A stretch of DNA of 64,000 bases from the NCBI GenBank assembly GCA_018894105.1, contig CM032126.1, positions 31,036,391 to 31,100,390 on the forward strand, given 5' to 3'. The DNA comes from Jacaranda mimosifolia (taxonomy: Eukaryota; Streptophyta; Magnoliopsida; Lamiales; Bignoniaceae). Below, piece by piece: positions 1 to 12,961 of this stretch. The stretch's first letter is position 1. Each line of letters begins with the position of its first letter. The notes beneath the pieces are model-generated. The model did not search any database. It had not been told where the DNA came from and saw only the letters and a program-made list of their open reading frames with translations. The translations under genes were made by a program, and so were the position numbers.

Positions 1-656
1 AATATATATATATTATTAATTTTAAAATGATAATAGGTATTTTATGTTGAATTAAATTTGAATTTAATTAATGTAATACTAAAATAATATAGTAGGTTTA
101 GAAAAAAATTTGACAAGAAAAAATGTACTTTTTCTGAAATAAATTGTGAGAAACTAACAGTTTCCAATTTTTTTTTTCAAATGAAAATGAAAATTACCTA
201 TAAAATCAAACCAAACGGACCCTAAACTAAGTATTCCAGGGATATATTTTTGTCTTCTCATATCCATTTTGAGCAGTTTTTCGGTGTGTGCTAACTTTAG
301 TTATTCTACAACACTTCTATTAAGTGTGTTCTTCTTTTTTTTTCTATTGTATGCATAAATAACTTGTTGATTCCTTCATATCTACAAAATTTATGTTTAT
401 AACTAATAATTATTCTTTATATTTATTTGTTTCTATTGCACTAATTATTATCGTATACAATTCAATAGTATAATTTAATGATGTTATAAAAAATATCGAA
501 CAGTGGTACTCACCGAAAATTATATGTGGCAAAAACTTTAATAATATGAAATAAAGAGACAGAAAATCTGTTGACAAAAATAAAATACGGATTCGAAATT
601 GATAAGATGATTTGAGATGCAATTTAACTAAAACGACCCCAAAACTCATAAAGGAA

Positions 657-687
<31 letters not shown>

Positions 688-944
688 ATCTTATGAAATC
701 CGAATCATGTATGTACTTATGTCAAAATTTATATTTACACACATTAGCATGCAAAGAACACGTAAAAAGTGCTGAGGTCAAGTTCAAAATTGATAAAATG
801 TGGTATTTTTTATTACATGAATTAGTGATAGGGAAAAATGAAGAGAATGGTAGAGATGTAAAAGACCAAATAGGAAGGTTAGAAATTTGACTTATACTTA
901 ATTTAATAAAACTTTTTGAATGCTCAAATAAGAAATCAGGTTAT
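1..944. other. AT-rich intergenic DNA
   Basis: No gene is visible. There is a short (AT)n run near 657-681. The open frames here are short, low-complexity and lack any recognisable domain. Confidence 0.6.
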
Positions 945-1508
945 GAAAGACTTGCCAATGGATGACTTATTATTCTAATTAGGTCCAAAAAATTATATTT
1001 TAATTCATAGTTATAAAAAATAATGCAATGAATTTGGGTAAAATCTATATATACTAAATTAGCCATGTATTTTGTATCAAAAAATTGCCTATTATCCTAT
1101 GCTTAATCTATTAATCTAAAAATTATCTATACTGAAATTAAATGTATATTAATGATAAGTTTTTAATATATATAATTAAAAATATTTATTAATTTTTGTA
1201 TAATAATATATTTTTAACTATATATATATATATTAAATTGTTTAAATATATTATATGAAATAAGACTGTTTAAAATAGAATTAAAATAAAAAAAATTAAA
1301 GAGAGGAAAAAATAATATATTTAAAAAATAATAAAAGAAAAAATATAATACGAAGATTAGAGAAAAAATATTAAATGTTTTACTTTTGGTTATTGACTAT
1401 GCCCAAAAATAAAATGTGAAGATATTACTAAATTAAATTTAATGACTAAATTAAATGTATATATTAAATTAAATTTAGGTAATAGTTTTTTATTTCATAA
1501 TAAATACT
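945..1508 (+). repeat. Dispersed direct repeat, copy 1
   Basis: This stretch is nearly the same sequence as 5773-6231 in the same orientation, starting at the shared word GAAAGAC(T/C)TGCCAATGG and ending near AAATTTAGGTAATAGT. Long blocks match almost base for base. Copy 1 carries about 100 extra bases near 968-1075 that copy 2 lacks. There are no open reading frames. It could be two copies of one non-autonomous element, decayed LTRs, or a local duplication; I cannot tell which. Confidence 0.85.
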
Positions 1509-4500
1509 TTTTATTATTGATTTAATTAATGCATAATTAAATCATTTTTACCAAACCAGCCAAAGATTATCAAGAATTTATTTTGATGATGGGATTCCAT
1601 AAATGTACCTTAACAATTAGATAAATGTCGCAAAGTCCGATATTTTTAATTGGATAGGCTAAATTAATTGAACCAAGTATAGGATCGAGAAGATTCAGTA
1701 TTGAATTGGATTGACTTAAACAATCAAAATCAAACATATTGAATAGTATATATTATTGGGCAAGTGTCAATTATATATAAATACCTCCTTTTGGACATTT
1801 ATAGGTGTCCAATGACTAATTAGAACATTTACTAATTTTTTATTGTTATCATCTTTAAATTATTGAATATAGATTTGATCGTTGAAATGTTCGTCTACCA
1901 AATATCAATTATTCTATTCACTTTTATCTTTTCAGAACCGTTGGATCAAATCGACCCAAAACAATAGTAACCCAAACCCAAAATTTGTTTCATTCCGACC
2001 CTAGAAATAAAATGAGGATCTCCGCTAGTACAAGTCATTTCTCAAGAGCATAATACACTTGGCCTTTGGGGGAAATTGTTGATAAAGAAAAGAGAAGAAT
2101 AATTTACATAATTCAGATGAATTTAAATAATGAGAATCAATAATTATGTGCAGGTTGATGATTGAAGGGACAAAATCTGTTAAACGTCTTATAGTGTCAT
2201 GTAACAAGTGGCACCAATTATGTCTAATCATTGTGGGATTATATGTAATATTATATTTAATGTTGACTGGGAATAATGTGTGAGCCACGTAGCGTTTCAT
2301 GGCCATGCAAAAACGGATTCTGCATATGATAGTCCCTTGCAATGATTACTGCCACCTGCTTATGTGGCTCGAGATCTTGTGTCAAGACCTCAAACTCAAT
2401 TCTGCTCTTGATTTCGATCTCGATTCAGATCATACATTGTATAAGTGATTTTGAATTTCTAACCTAATCATAAGAGTACATGTTATGCTAGTTGAGATTA
2501 CCTTTAATTAAAATCTTTCGATGCCTAAGTTAGTATAGTGTTTAGGTGATCAAATGAGAGCTCAAAAGTAAGGACAAGAACTCAAGTGAGGGCGAGTAAA
2601 GATAACATGAGTTTGCACTATGTGATTTTCACATTTTATAAGTATTGAGTTGTATTTGTCTCTACGGATGGAGGTGGCGAGCTACTATATGCTAGATCTA
2701 CAATTAATCAATAGCCACCAATTCGGGGCATAGTCTGAATCGCGTCGGGTTCTATCACATCTTGACCCAATCCACATAAAAATATGCTGATCATGTCCTG
2801 CATAAATATTTTGGCTAAAATTTAAGGACAAAATAACATTTTACTCTGTCTTCATTAATTATTATCATCACTTGCATATTCATATATTTTACTTTTTTAA
2901 AAGCTATCTTCGATAGAATCCAAAAGTTGGTAACATGCATTCACATATTTTAATATTATGTATATAGATTACTAATATTAATTGATATATGCTTTGTGGA
3001 AGTGCGATCCTCCTGACCTGTGCAGCTTATGCAGCCTATTTCACACCAATGGCGCGGAGCATTTGTGGTGTTGTTGCAAGGAAATGGAATTTACCCATTT
3101 CTTATTATTTATACAAGTGCTCGTATTTAACGCCAATGGATACATGTGTTTAAGTTTTTAATTTATATATAATTAAGAATTATTTAGTTTTTCATCTGAG
3201 TATTGGTAAAGAGAATATCTCATAAAAAAGCATAATGCATTTATAATCATTGCGAATATTAAAATTGTTCTCAATATTCACGTCATTTTTAATTGGGTAG
3301 GGTGACCTAATTTGAAGTTTCGAATGATATGAAACCACAATCATTTAATGTAAGACCAGCATGATACTTTATTATAAATATCCTTGTTATTTGGCAGGAG
3401 TTTAAGTTGATTCAACATCCATGCATAACTATTGATTTTGGAGAAAGACCTTCAAAATATGAGCTATTTAAATTCACCATCCACACACATGTCGACGATT
3501 ATCTTATCAAACCTTATTTGAGCCTAACTTTCTGTTCCTGCTAAACTTGATTTGGTCGATCTATCCGACCAATCGATTAATATAAATAAACTGATATGAA
3601 TTTCACTTATATTAAATATGCCTTTTAATTATTCAAATATATTTAATTAAGTCTATTATATGAAATAGCATTAGGAAGGCAATAGCAAATAGAGAAATGA
3701 ATAATTTAGTTTGAGGTGGCATAAATAATTTAACGTGCAGGAGAGGAGAGAGAAAAAAAAATCATCACTTTTTTTTTATATTTAATTAATTTGGTCAATA
3801 TATTAAAAACATATCAGGTACTTTATAGTTACTTTAACACCATCACACTTTATAAATAATGTACATATTTCAAATTTATAACTCCTAAATATTTCTTAAA
3901 ATATTTTAAAAAACTGACTGTTTTTGAAAAAAAAAAAAATACCTTCTCTTGCTTGAAATAATAATTCAACCATTACTTATATAACAATGCTTTCAAGATA
4001 TTTATTTTCTTGAAAAATAAATATGATATGAAGATTCTTGTGAAATCAAAATGGACCTAGCTATAAAATTGTGAAGGATATATGTATATATTGTTTTCAC
4101 ATTAACGTTTATAGGAAGAATTCTCCGAATCGCCCTTGATGCAATCGCATATTCATGCAACTCCGAAAACTAATATTTTAGCCTAACTTATCACATCTCT
4201 AAACCATATGTGGGTTCGAGTCTTACTTTAGTCAAAAATCGAATTAGATTTTGGCCATGCTGTGATCCAATTAGAATTTGTAGTTTTATTTGATGGTACT
4301 TATTTGTCCCATATTAGAAGAGTCAAGATTTTTAAAATATAAATTCTTCTTCTTCTCTCACTTTTTTGAAGCACTGTCAATATAAAATCCCCAATAAATG
4401 CATGTTGGCACCATGTGCTTTTCCCAAATCCCTCAACTGGATGTTATAATGATATTTTATCGATCTGTCTCATTTAGAGGATTAAGGGTTTTAAGTTAAT

Positions 4501-4715
4501 TTATAAGCTATTTCCCTTCTTCAACTCTTCAAAATACTTTTTTTAGGATAAAACTCCCTCATTATGTGGCCAGTGGGACAATAACTCTAAGTAATTGAGC
4601 TTTATATTTGACAACGAATCTAGTCATCATCAATATTACTTCAGAAAATAACAATATATATAATTCATTTATGTGATCCAATTTCAATGTAGAAAATATT
4701 AAGTTCAACTCTTAA
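1509..4715. other. Intergenic DNA, no gene seen
   Basis: This is AT-rich sequence with scattered short open frames that match nothing I recognise on either strand. The more GC-balanced stretch around 3000-3080 was inspected and not identified. Confidence 0.5.
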
Positions 4716-4730
4716 CTCAACTAAAAGTTC

Positions 4731-4851
4731 GCCGAGTGGCCCGTGGCCCAGCAGCATTAGTCTCCCACATGATGTGGGAGGTCAGGAGTTTGAGCCCTAA
4801 CGGACTCCTGATGTGCGTGTGTATAAATTTAAAAAAAAAAAAAAAAAAAGC
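4731..4851 (+). mobile_element. tRNA-derived SINE with poly(A) tail
   Basis: A body of about 100 bp starts GCCGAGTGGCCCGTGGCCC and contains a tRNA-like A box (GTGGCCCAGCAGCATTAG, near 4740-4757). A B-box-like GGAGTTTGAGCCC follows near 4785-4797, and the body ends in an A tract at 4831-4849. It is flanked by a perfect 15-bp direct repeat CTCAACTAAAAGTTC at 4716-4730 and 4852-4866, the target duplication expected of LINE-mediated retroposition. The internal pol III promoter boxes plus A tail identify it as a SINE. The perfect duplication and clean tail suggest a fairly recent insertion. Confidence 0.88.
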
Positions 4852-4866
4852 CTCAACTAAAAGTTC

Positions 4867-5772
4867 AATAACAGGCAGTCTCCATTAATAACAAGATAAC
4901 GGTTGTTTAGTCTTCGGGCAGTCTGTGGGACTAATGGGTTTGTCTTTGTAATAAGCACTGGCCCAATAAGGCCCAAAATAAATTTACAGTTACCCAAGCT
5001 ATTCCCTTTATCAAACCATACATTAATTTTTGGTTATTGAATCAGGGAAAATATATATATATACATTAATTAATTCAACCATGAATTTAAACGCTTAAGT
5101 ACAAGTTGCAAATTTTCAAATATTCCTAAGTGACTCCTAACCGGATATTTGACTAAATTTATTAAAAACTTTTATAAATTTCTATATTTTATAAATTATT
5201 TTTGAAACTTAAAATATGTAAGTCTTATTATAAAAACAAACTTTTAAAGTATTTAGATAAAATACCAGTAGTGAAAAATTTGTAATTAATATCATTAAAA
5301 TTAATAAAATTCATTAAGATTTAAGAATAAGTAACAAACTACTTTTAAAAATAATAATAATAAAAACCTAATAATTAATACCTTTATAAGTTTTTTTTAA
5401 AAAAAAAAAAAACATATTTATGATATTTTATAAACTCTAAAATATTATACAAAATATTTTTACAACTTTATCAGTTCATCCAAACATCCTCTAGGAGGAA
5501 ATTCAGATGGGATGTACATACAAAATTCTGGTTCAGATGAAATTGTGGTTATTTCTATGTAAATAATTTATGTGATCAAGTGCTTGTGAAGGTTGGTCTT
5601 TCGACCTCAAATTTACAACGTTAGTCAACGGGTTGGGTTTAAGCCGACTTTTAACATTTCGGGTCTAGATTTAAATTACTATCCGGATCCAACCCAGTGC
5701 ACAAAAAGAAGGTCCAAAATGTGATCAAATTAAGATGGGAGTCTGAATATACATGATGAAATAATTGGAATT
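4867..5772. other. Intergenic DNA, no gene seen
   Basis: AT-rich sequence with A/T homopolymers near 5395-5412. Nothing recognisable was found on either strand. Confidence 0.5.
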
Positions 5773-6231
5773 GAAAGACCTGCCAATGGATGACGTATTA
5801 TTTCACATCAAGAAATTGTATATTATCCTATGCTTAATGTATTAATCTAAAAATTACCTATACTGAAATTAAATGTATATTAATGATAAGTTTTTAATAT
5901 ATATAATTAAAAATATTCATTAAATTTTGCATAATAATGTATTTTTAACTATATATTAAATTTTTTGAATGTATTATATGAAATAAAATTGTTTAAAAAA
6001 GAATTAAAAGAAAAAAATTAAAGAGAGGAAAAAAATAATATATTTAAAAATGATAAAAAGAAAAAATATAATACGAAGATTAGAGAAAAAATATTAAATT
6101 TTTTACTTTTGTTTATTGACTACGCCCAAAATAAAATGTGAATATATTACTAAATTTAATTTAATGACTAAATTAAATGTATAAATTAAATTAAATTTAG
6201 GTAATAGTCTTTTTATATCTTAATAAATAAT
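5773..6231 (+). repeat. Dispersed direct repeat, copy 2
   Basis: Second copy of the repeat at 945-1508, in the same orientation and about 4.8 kb downstream. It lacks roughly 100 bp present in copy 1 just after the shared start, and otherwise differs by scattered substitutions and small indels. Confidence 0.85.
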
Positions 6232-8081
6232 TTGTCAAATATATATTGAAAAATTAGTTTATACATTAAAAACTTAAATCTAATAAGTTAGAACCAACAT
6301 GTCTTGGATAGGTAGAGCAAGTAGTGTAATGTTATGATCTTATTATTTTGAATAGGGTAGGTAAAAAATAAAATATTATTATTTAAATAATTTAGGATGT
6401 AAATTTAAATAGAATAATACCCTATCTATTATCAAACCTAGCTCCATGAACACTAGCCTACCATCCTGATAATTCATGTCATATCACAATCTATTATGAG
6501 TTAGGGATAACTCTAAGTTCTGTTTGATTGTGTTTTGGGTGAATTCTGGAATATGTTTTGGATAAAGTATTTTGGAAGTTAAAATTGGGGAATAATTCAA
6601 CTATTTGATTTTGTTATGGGAAAACACATAAAATTGAATTGTTTTCCAAAAGACAAATTTTACTATAAATGTCAAATTAGTAACTTTTTTATTGAGTTTG
6701 TAAGATGAAATTGTATTTTTAAAGTTAATAAATATATGTGGATATATATATATATATATATGGTTAATTGATGTATGTATGTATATATTTATAATGATTG
6801 ATATATAATTGCGGTGAAGTGATGCGTAATTAATTTAATTTTAAATAAGAAAATTATTATGACATAATAATCTTGATGAATTAAATAAAAATTATGAAAC
6901 AAAAATATTATTATTTAATTATAAAACTTTATTTAATGACAACTAAACAAAAAAAATGGATAAATGTATTATTATGCACTACTAATTAATTTTTTTAAAT
7001 TTATGTAATTAATAATACTAATAGTAATTAATTAAGTACAATTTGAAATAATTTTGATTATATTTTAATTAATTGTCCGGTAGTACCCCACACCGCATAA
7101 TGTCAGTTTTCTTGATTTTTAAGATAACTACTTTTGTCTTGGAGATTAGTACTAACTGAAAAAACTTGTCCACACAAAAAGAGAGGTTGGTTGGGTTCAT
7201 TATTTATAACCATAACCTTCGTGTTCATGGGACAAAGTCATTTATATCTTGCATGTAATTAATATTTGGTTTAAGGAGTTGAGGTGGTTCTATCATTAGC
7301 CAAGAAAAGCAATCGCTTTAAGCTTTCAAATTTTGAGGCCCCTATATGTACTTATATAAATATATATATATATATTAGGACTTAAAAAATAAAAATATAA
7401 AGTCTATTTTTTTTATTTTATTTGGGCCTTAAAAAGATAAGGCATTTAGTATAGAAGCCTTATATATATATATATATATATTTTTTTTTTTCTTTTTTAA
7501 ATAATTTACTCCCAAAAAAAGTATAAGGCCTTTGATTTGGAGGCCTTATTAGTTAAACTTAGAATAAAAAATGAATTAAATATAGTTAATTAAAAATATA
7601 AATATAAATTTTATTACTTTTGATTCTCCTAAATCTCCTCTATCCTTTTAATTCTTATTCTTTTACTTGTAAAAACCTCATATGTTTCATTTTTTCTCAA
7701 TACTAATCACTAAATAACATTAACATAAACTCTCTTTTACTATAAATCAAGGTTTTATTTCTTAAGTTTTTTTTTTCTTTTTATAGAAATTTTTTTTCAA
7801 ATTAAAAACTAATAAAATCTACCAACAACATTTCAAGAAAGATAGAATGGGTTAGCGCTATGCTATCAATTGAAAAAGAATGTTAAATGAAATTAATTTT
7901 TAGAGTATAATGAATAATTTTGCATCTCAAAAGAGTCAAAAATTGAAATATGGATAGTAATATTTTATACAAGAAGTTTTTTCCTATAAAATATGAAATA
8001 ATTACTAAAAAGATGTGTATATTAGAAAATTAATTTTTTTAAAGGCCTCATTTTTATATTTTGCCTTAACACTCCAATTTA
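6232..8081. other. AT-rich intergenic DNA
   Basis: No gene is visible. It holds (TA)n runs near 6745-6762 and 7460-7482, and several short AAGGCC/GGCCTT words between 7340 and 8060 that may be traces of an old element, but no ends or duplications could be found. Confidence 0.5.
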
Positions 8082-8472
8082 GAGGGTGTTTGGCTAAACT
8101 TTTATTTTAAACATCTTATAAGCTCCTACATCTTATAAGATATTTTTAGAGCTTATAAGATGTTAGATCTTATTTTTAAAATAAGTTGTTGAAGTGTTTG
8201 GATAAAATAAGATGTTGGAGCTTATAAGATGTTAATAATGACAATTTTGTAATTAAAATAGTTAAAAATAAAGGAGTTTATTAAGATCTTAAAAATAAGT
8301 TAAGGTCTCCTTACTTTTTCTAAAAGAGCTTATATAAGCTCATACCATTTTATTTTAGGATCTTATAAGCTCTTTTCTAAAAAAATTTACCAAACACTTT
8401 TTATCAACTTATAAACTCTTAAACATCTTATAAGATGTTTTGAGGAGCTTATGAGCTCACCCAAACACCCTC
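8082..8472. mobile_element. Tourist-like (PIF/Harbinger) MITE
   Basis: This 391-bp element has inverted ends starting GAGGGTGTTTGG on the left and CCAAACACCCTC on the right, a perfect 12-bp pair. It is flanked by the trinucleotide TTA at 8079-8081 and 8473-8475, the duplication typical of PIF/Harbinger elements. The interior is rich in short inverted words such as CTTATAAG and has no coding capacity, so it must have depended on a transposase supplied elsewhere. Confidence 0.85.
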
Positions 8473-8475
8473 TTA

Positions 8476-9267
8476 ATTAAGACGACCTTGTTAAGGAGAC
8501 TAATTTAAGAAGATATATTTGTTGTTGGAATGTCTTATTATAACATGACGAAACTCGTAGGATGTTTAAGATTGAATTTGAATTCAAAGATTTAGGAGTT
8601 AACAATTTTAAGTTTATAGTAATAAATTCATTTTGATTGACTTGTTTTAAGTCATAATGAATTTAAAAAAGTTGGGAGTTATTTTTTCTGCTGTCAGTTG
8701 TGGCAGATTTCAGAATATTTTTATTAGATACAAAATTTTCAGATAAAAATATTTGAAAAGATTTTAATATGGAGCTTATATAAGCTCCGAAATGAAGGTG
8801 AAAATAAATTCCAAATATAATCATGGAGAACTTAAAATCCAATCAAATCTTCCATTTTTTGATTAAACTCATTTTATCTTTTTTATTATAGCCTACGCCC
8901 TGTGGGGTTGCTTTCAATTATACTCTTCACATATAAAATCGTCAAATACCCCTCTGAACTAAAAGAATACTATATTGATAGAAAACTTACCTTACCTTAA
9001 ATAAAAGAATAAATTCACTTAGTCCCTTGTAGTAGCAAAGTGGCATCTCCACAACCAAATATTATTAATTTGACCTTAAATTTTATTCAACACTAATTTT
9101 GTTAAACAAGCTAATTTTCAATTAGGTTAAATTATATATATAGCAAAATATTATTATATTAGTGTACAATGTAGGAAGAAGACATGATATTAACTAAAAA
9201 ATTATCTCATCTAATTTTTTTATGGCAAGCATCTTATACATATGTATATATATAATGTATTTAAATA
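8476..9267. other. Intergenic DNA, no gene seen
   Basis: AT-rich unique-looking sequence between the MITE and the left target duplication of the gypsy element. No domain-bearing frame is seen. Confidence 0.5.
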
Positions 9268-9272
9268 ATTAT

Positions 9273-10042
9273 TGATGAGGGTGAAAACCATTAACGAGTG
9301 TATTGGGCTGAAATTCAATATAATCAACTTGGTGGAGGTCGAGGAGATTGCTTTTGGTGTAACGGGGTCGAGCCCTGCGATCAAGAGCAAACGTCAGGCT
9401 AGCTGAGGTGCCATTGGCTAAGGTACTCCAATATTCAAGTCAGTATATATTGACCAGAAGATAGAGCAATAGAGTGAGGGCTTTAGAGTAGTGAATGGCA
9501 TACCTTGGTGAGGGTTAACAATAGGATATTTATAGCCTTCTTAGTAGGGTTGATATGACTGTGGTGCTCTTATTGAGCAAGAATGGCTCTTGTCCTTATC
9601 CGAGAGCTTGAAGTCTTCTCTTGCCTGTGTACTATTTCAAGTGGCGTAGCCTAAGGAAAGGTGGTACACTGGTGGTACGCACTAGCCTAGCACTGTTGAA
9701 AAAGGTAGTACTGTGGTGGCATGCGCCACTAATGCGGGGGCACGCCGCTTGGTAGAGCATTTAATATGGCTGAGAGGCTATCGCCTTGGTCTGACCTCCC
9801 TGGTCGAGGTAAATACTTCTGCAAGATACCTTCTCAGGCTTCGTGGTTAAACCTTTATGGTCGGATGAGGGACTAGGTATCTTGGTTATGGTCGACCATG
9901 ATCTAGTTGAGAGACGAACGATGATACTCACTATGATGGGTAAGGCTCATGGGGTCGAGTGCCGGTCGTTGGGCTGCTAAACACCATATTTCTGTCCTGG
10001 TTGAGTATTGTTGAGCTGGGCCTGTTGGGCTATCCCATATCA
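9273..10042 (-). repeat. Tat element 3 prime LTR
   Basis: This 770-bp LTR starts TGATGAGGG and ends ATATCA on the plus strand and is homologous throughout to 19315-20128. It is shorter than its partner through small deletions, for example within the stretch equivalent to 19881-19905. A TATAAATA box on the minus strand lies at 9527-9534. Confidence 0.93.
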
Positions 10043-10045
10043 TGA

Positions 10046-10059
10046 GTCCCCCTACTTTT
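10046..10059 (-). other. Polypurine tract of Tat element
   Basis: On the minus strand a purine-rich run AAAAGTAGGGGGAC lies 3 bp inside the 3 prime LTR. This is the position where plus-strand DNA synthesis is primed in LTR retrotransposons. Confidence 0.8.
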
Positions 10060-10521
10060 GAGTCCTGATCGAGAGTATAGACAAGAAGGAACTGGGAGTA
10101 GCTAACTACTAGAAACTGGGTCCGCTCGACGAGAGTTTGAAGGTATCAACTAGGGTTTTGGTGCATTAAATACGTCAGTTACATTTGGTCATGCGAAGCA
10201 CAAATGGCAGTTGTGTAATAATTGCAGTCGTTTGGGTTATGGTGCACTGAGACTTATAAATAGGTGCGGTGAAAATCCTTATTTTCCTTTTTACAGCATT
10301 CCGGGAGGTCAATTTGATTAACTCACCACACTTCCTGCCAGTTACTCTCTGCTTTAGACTTCTAAACCGCATAAGTAGTTCAGAATCCCTTTGAATGAGT
10401 TTAACTTTTGCATTCTCAACCTTATCTTTTTGAAGCAATCATGTTGAATGTGTTTAGCATGAATGATAGTTAAGGTGGGGATAGTGAGACCACCAGGTCA
10501 GATGAGGTCCTGACCAGAGGG

Positions 10522-12961
10522 GTGGGTGACTCAACTAGCGAGTTAAGTAGTTCCTCTGATGACAGCTCGACTTCAAGTAGTTCTAGTAATGAGTGCGTTG
10601 CTGCTAGGGGTGAAGTTGGGCCAAGTCAACCCCCGGCATCTCGTGGTCGGCTGTTTACAACTGATCACTACAGTGAAATAGTTTCCAAAGTTACACCTGT
10701 TGATCTTGCATTAGTGAGATAGCTTTACCATGTTCCCTTTATATACAAGTTGATTGTCCCCGATCCTTCTGATAGGATGCATCGATCGCCCCTGGGCTGC
10801 ATTGCTGTATTCAAGGAAGCCTTTAGGTGTGGACTTAGGTTTCCTCTCGCACAGCGCATAGTTGACCTGTTGACAGGCTTCGAAGTTTGTATCACTTAAC
10901 TCCTGCCCAACTGCTTCTCAACTATATACAGCTTCATCGTGCTGATGCATATATACGACCAACCTCCCATATTTGCCAATTTTTCAAATTTGTTTCATCT
11001 TCCCATGTCCCAGAAGTCGGGTAGCACCGACAAGTCAGGCTTTTATTACCTTACTGCTCGACCCCATTGCAAATTTCTTGTTACCCCCGCATCGTCCCAT
11101 GGGCAAGAATGGAAAAAATGATACCTTTATGTTGGGGCACCTGGAGGTTTCAACATTCCTAGGGGTAGTGGAGAGGGCATGTCGAAATGCCTGGGAACAT
11201 TACCCCGACCTGGCCTAATACCTTCTTCCAAGATTTAGTTTAATTTGGCTAGATGGAAGCCTCAGGGTACATCGAGGAAAGAAACTTGGTGCTGGCGGGC
11301 TTATCCCCAACCCAGCTAGATTTTCCAGCAGACGCTCGACTAGGTAGATTGCATTAATCATTGCTCATTTTCAAATCACTTTTGCTTTTCAAGTTTTTGG
11401 TCAATTCTGATGTATGCTGTTTTTGTTTTCATGCAGATCGAGAAAAAATCATGAACTACACTCGAGATCAAGCTTTAGCGCGCACACAAAGGAATCATAG
11501 TGCCATCAGAATGCACCTGCTCGACGAGAAGCTACGTCTCAAGCCGCGCCATCGTCGCGTGCTGTGTTGCCTACCTCTACGTCTTCTTCTACTCGTCTAA
11601 TGGCTCCCTTGGCCCACCTGACTTTTAGGCCGACCTTTAGTCTAGCTGCTATGCATAAAAAACTTATGATCGAGCAAACGGGGCTTATGCAAAAGAAAAC
11701 TGCCGTGGACAATGGCAAGGGCAAAGTTGGGCCCTTCCCTGATCGGCTATGATATCTTTGGCCATCGAGAGGATGATGCGTTATTTCAATTGATTGACCT
11801 GCTATCTCCTTGGTTCGAGATAGATATGGCTGTCCATAACTCTATATCCATGATGATATTAGGGTCGACTGGTTCCTACCGTTGAAGACGATGATAGCTG
11901 GTCTGTTCGCATCCGACTAGTAGAAGATATGGACCTAAGCTAAAGGGGCGTTCTAAAACCCATGGCATACCATTCCAATATAGTATGTTTGTAGTCGAGT
12001 TATTTTTGTTTCTTCTAGTTCCTTTTATTTCTGTTTTGATAGAATTATGGGCATTGCAGGTTATCCAGCTAGGCTACCATCTTTATAGAAGTCCAGAGCT
12101 GGCGCTCGATGACTGTGATAGGTTCCAACAGGAGCATGATGATGTGGATGTGGTGAAGGCTTAGATCAAGTTGCCAAGGCAGAGGTCGAGCTGCTAACCA
12201 AGCAGCTAGAAAAGAGGGATATGCAACTCGAAGCAAATGATGCTCAGTTGCTAGCTGCAGTGGCTGAGAGGAGCTCAGGCAAAGAGTTGCTAAAGAAGGT
12301 TAAAGTGGAGGCACATACCCATTACGACACTGGTTGAGCCCATAGCTACAGCAGCACTTTACACTTTGCTCGAGGTAAGTTCAACAGGACGCTGCTTATT
12401 GTTCGACGAGAGGCGGTACAGTAATTTATGTTGACCTCAGCCTTTCAAGATTCCAGCATCATCTTGTCCATCGACGACTCAAGGGATGCCTTCGAGAAGG
12501 ATATTAATTAGCTGGAGTTCCTTGCTTATCAAATTCGTCTTGAGGACAGACAGTGACTGAACCCAATGCTCGACGATCAGCTCCGTATATATCTCGGTTC
12601 CAATGAGATAGTTCCCGTCGAGGTACCTTTTGCTACGCCTATGGTCGGGGCTGTTGCTGGGTATCTGGCTAGGCCTGAGGAGGTGATGACTGAATTTGAT
12701 TTTGCCGATGACTTTGGATTTGACATCAGGGATGACAAGATCAATATAGAGAATTTATTCCCTCTAGCTGGGCATCCTTTTTGGGTCGACGAGGCGGGAC
12801 CTTTTCATCCAGCTCCTGCGGCCCTGTCGGTACTTGCAGCAGTGCTGGAGCAGAAAGTTGAAAGCCTAGCAATAGTAGCAGTGCCATCAAGGGAAAAACT
12901 CGATCAGGCGATCGAGAAGGGTGCCCGAGCTACGGGAGCAAAACGAGTTGGATGGAGTTGA
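10522..12961 (+). pseudogene. Antisense ORF of Tat element, broken
   Basis: This reading frame runs opposite to gag-pol. It opens at 10522 with a Ser-rich acidic N-terminus. It is interrupted by TAG at 10720 and TAA near 10896, but the same frame goes on through 11121 and then shifts. The stretch at 10723-10890 encodes a Pro/Gly-spaced segment with CGLRFPL, resembling the plant putative gypsy-type transposon domain (PF04195) often found antisense in Tat elements. A Glu/Gln/Lys-rich, coiled-coil-like stretch lies around 12160-12320, and the last open part is 12566-12961 (131 residues, acidic). The function of this protein family is not known. Frames between 11122 and 12565 are broken. The PF04195 link is from memory of the motif, not a search. 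Confidence 0.65.

Noticed and set aside
410..890. Frames of 79 and 92 codons on opposite strands
   Set aside because: AT-rich, Tyr/Ile-repetitive (one reads through an AT microsatellite) and without any domain signal.
4731..4800. Possible functional tRNA gene
   Set aside because: A and B boxes are present but no acceptor stem or anticodon loop can be folded; the A tail and target duplication show it is a SINE.
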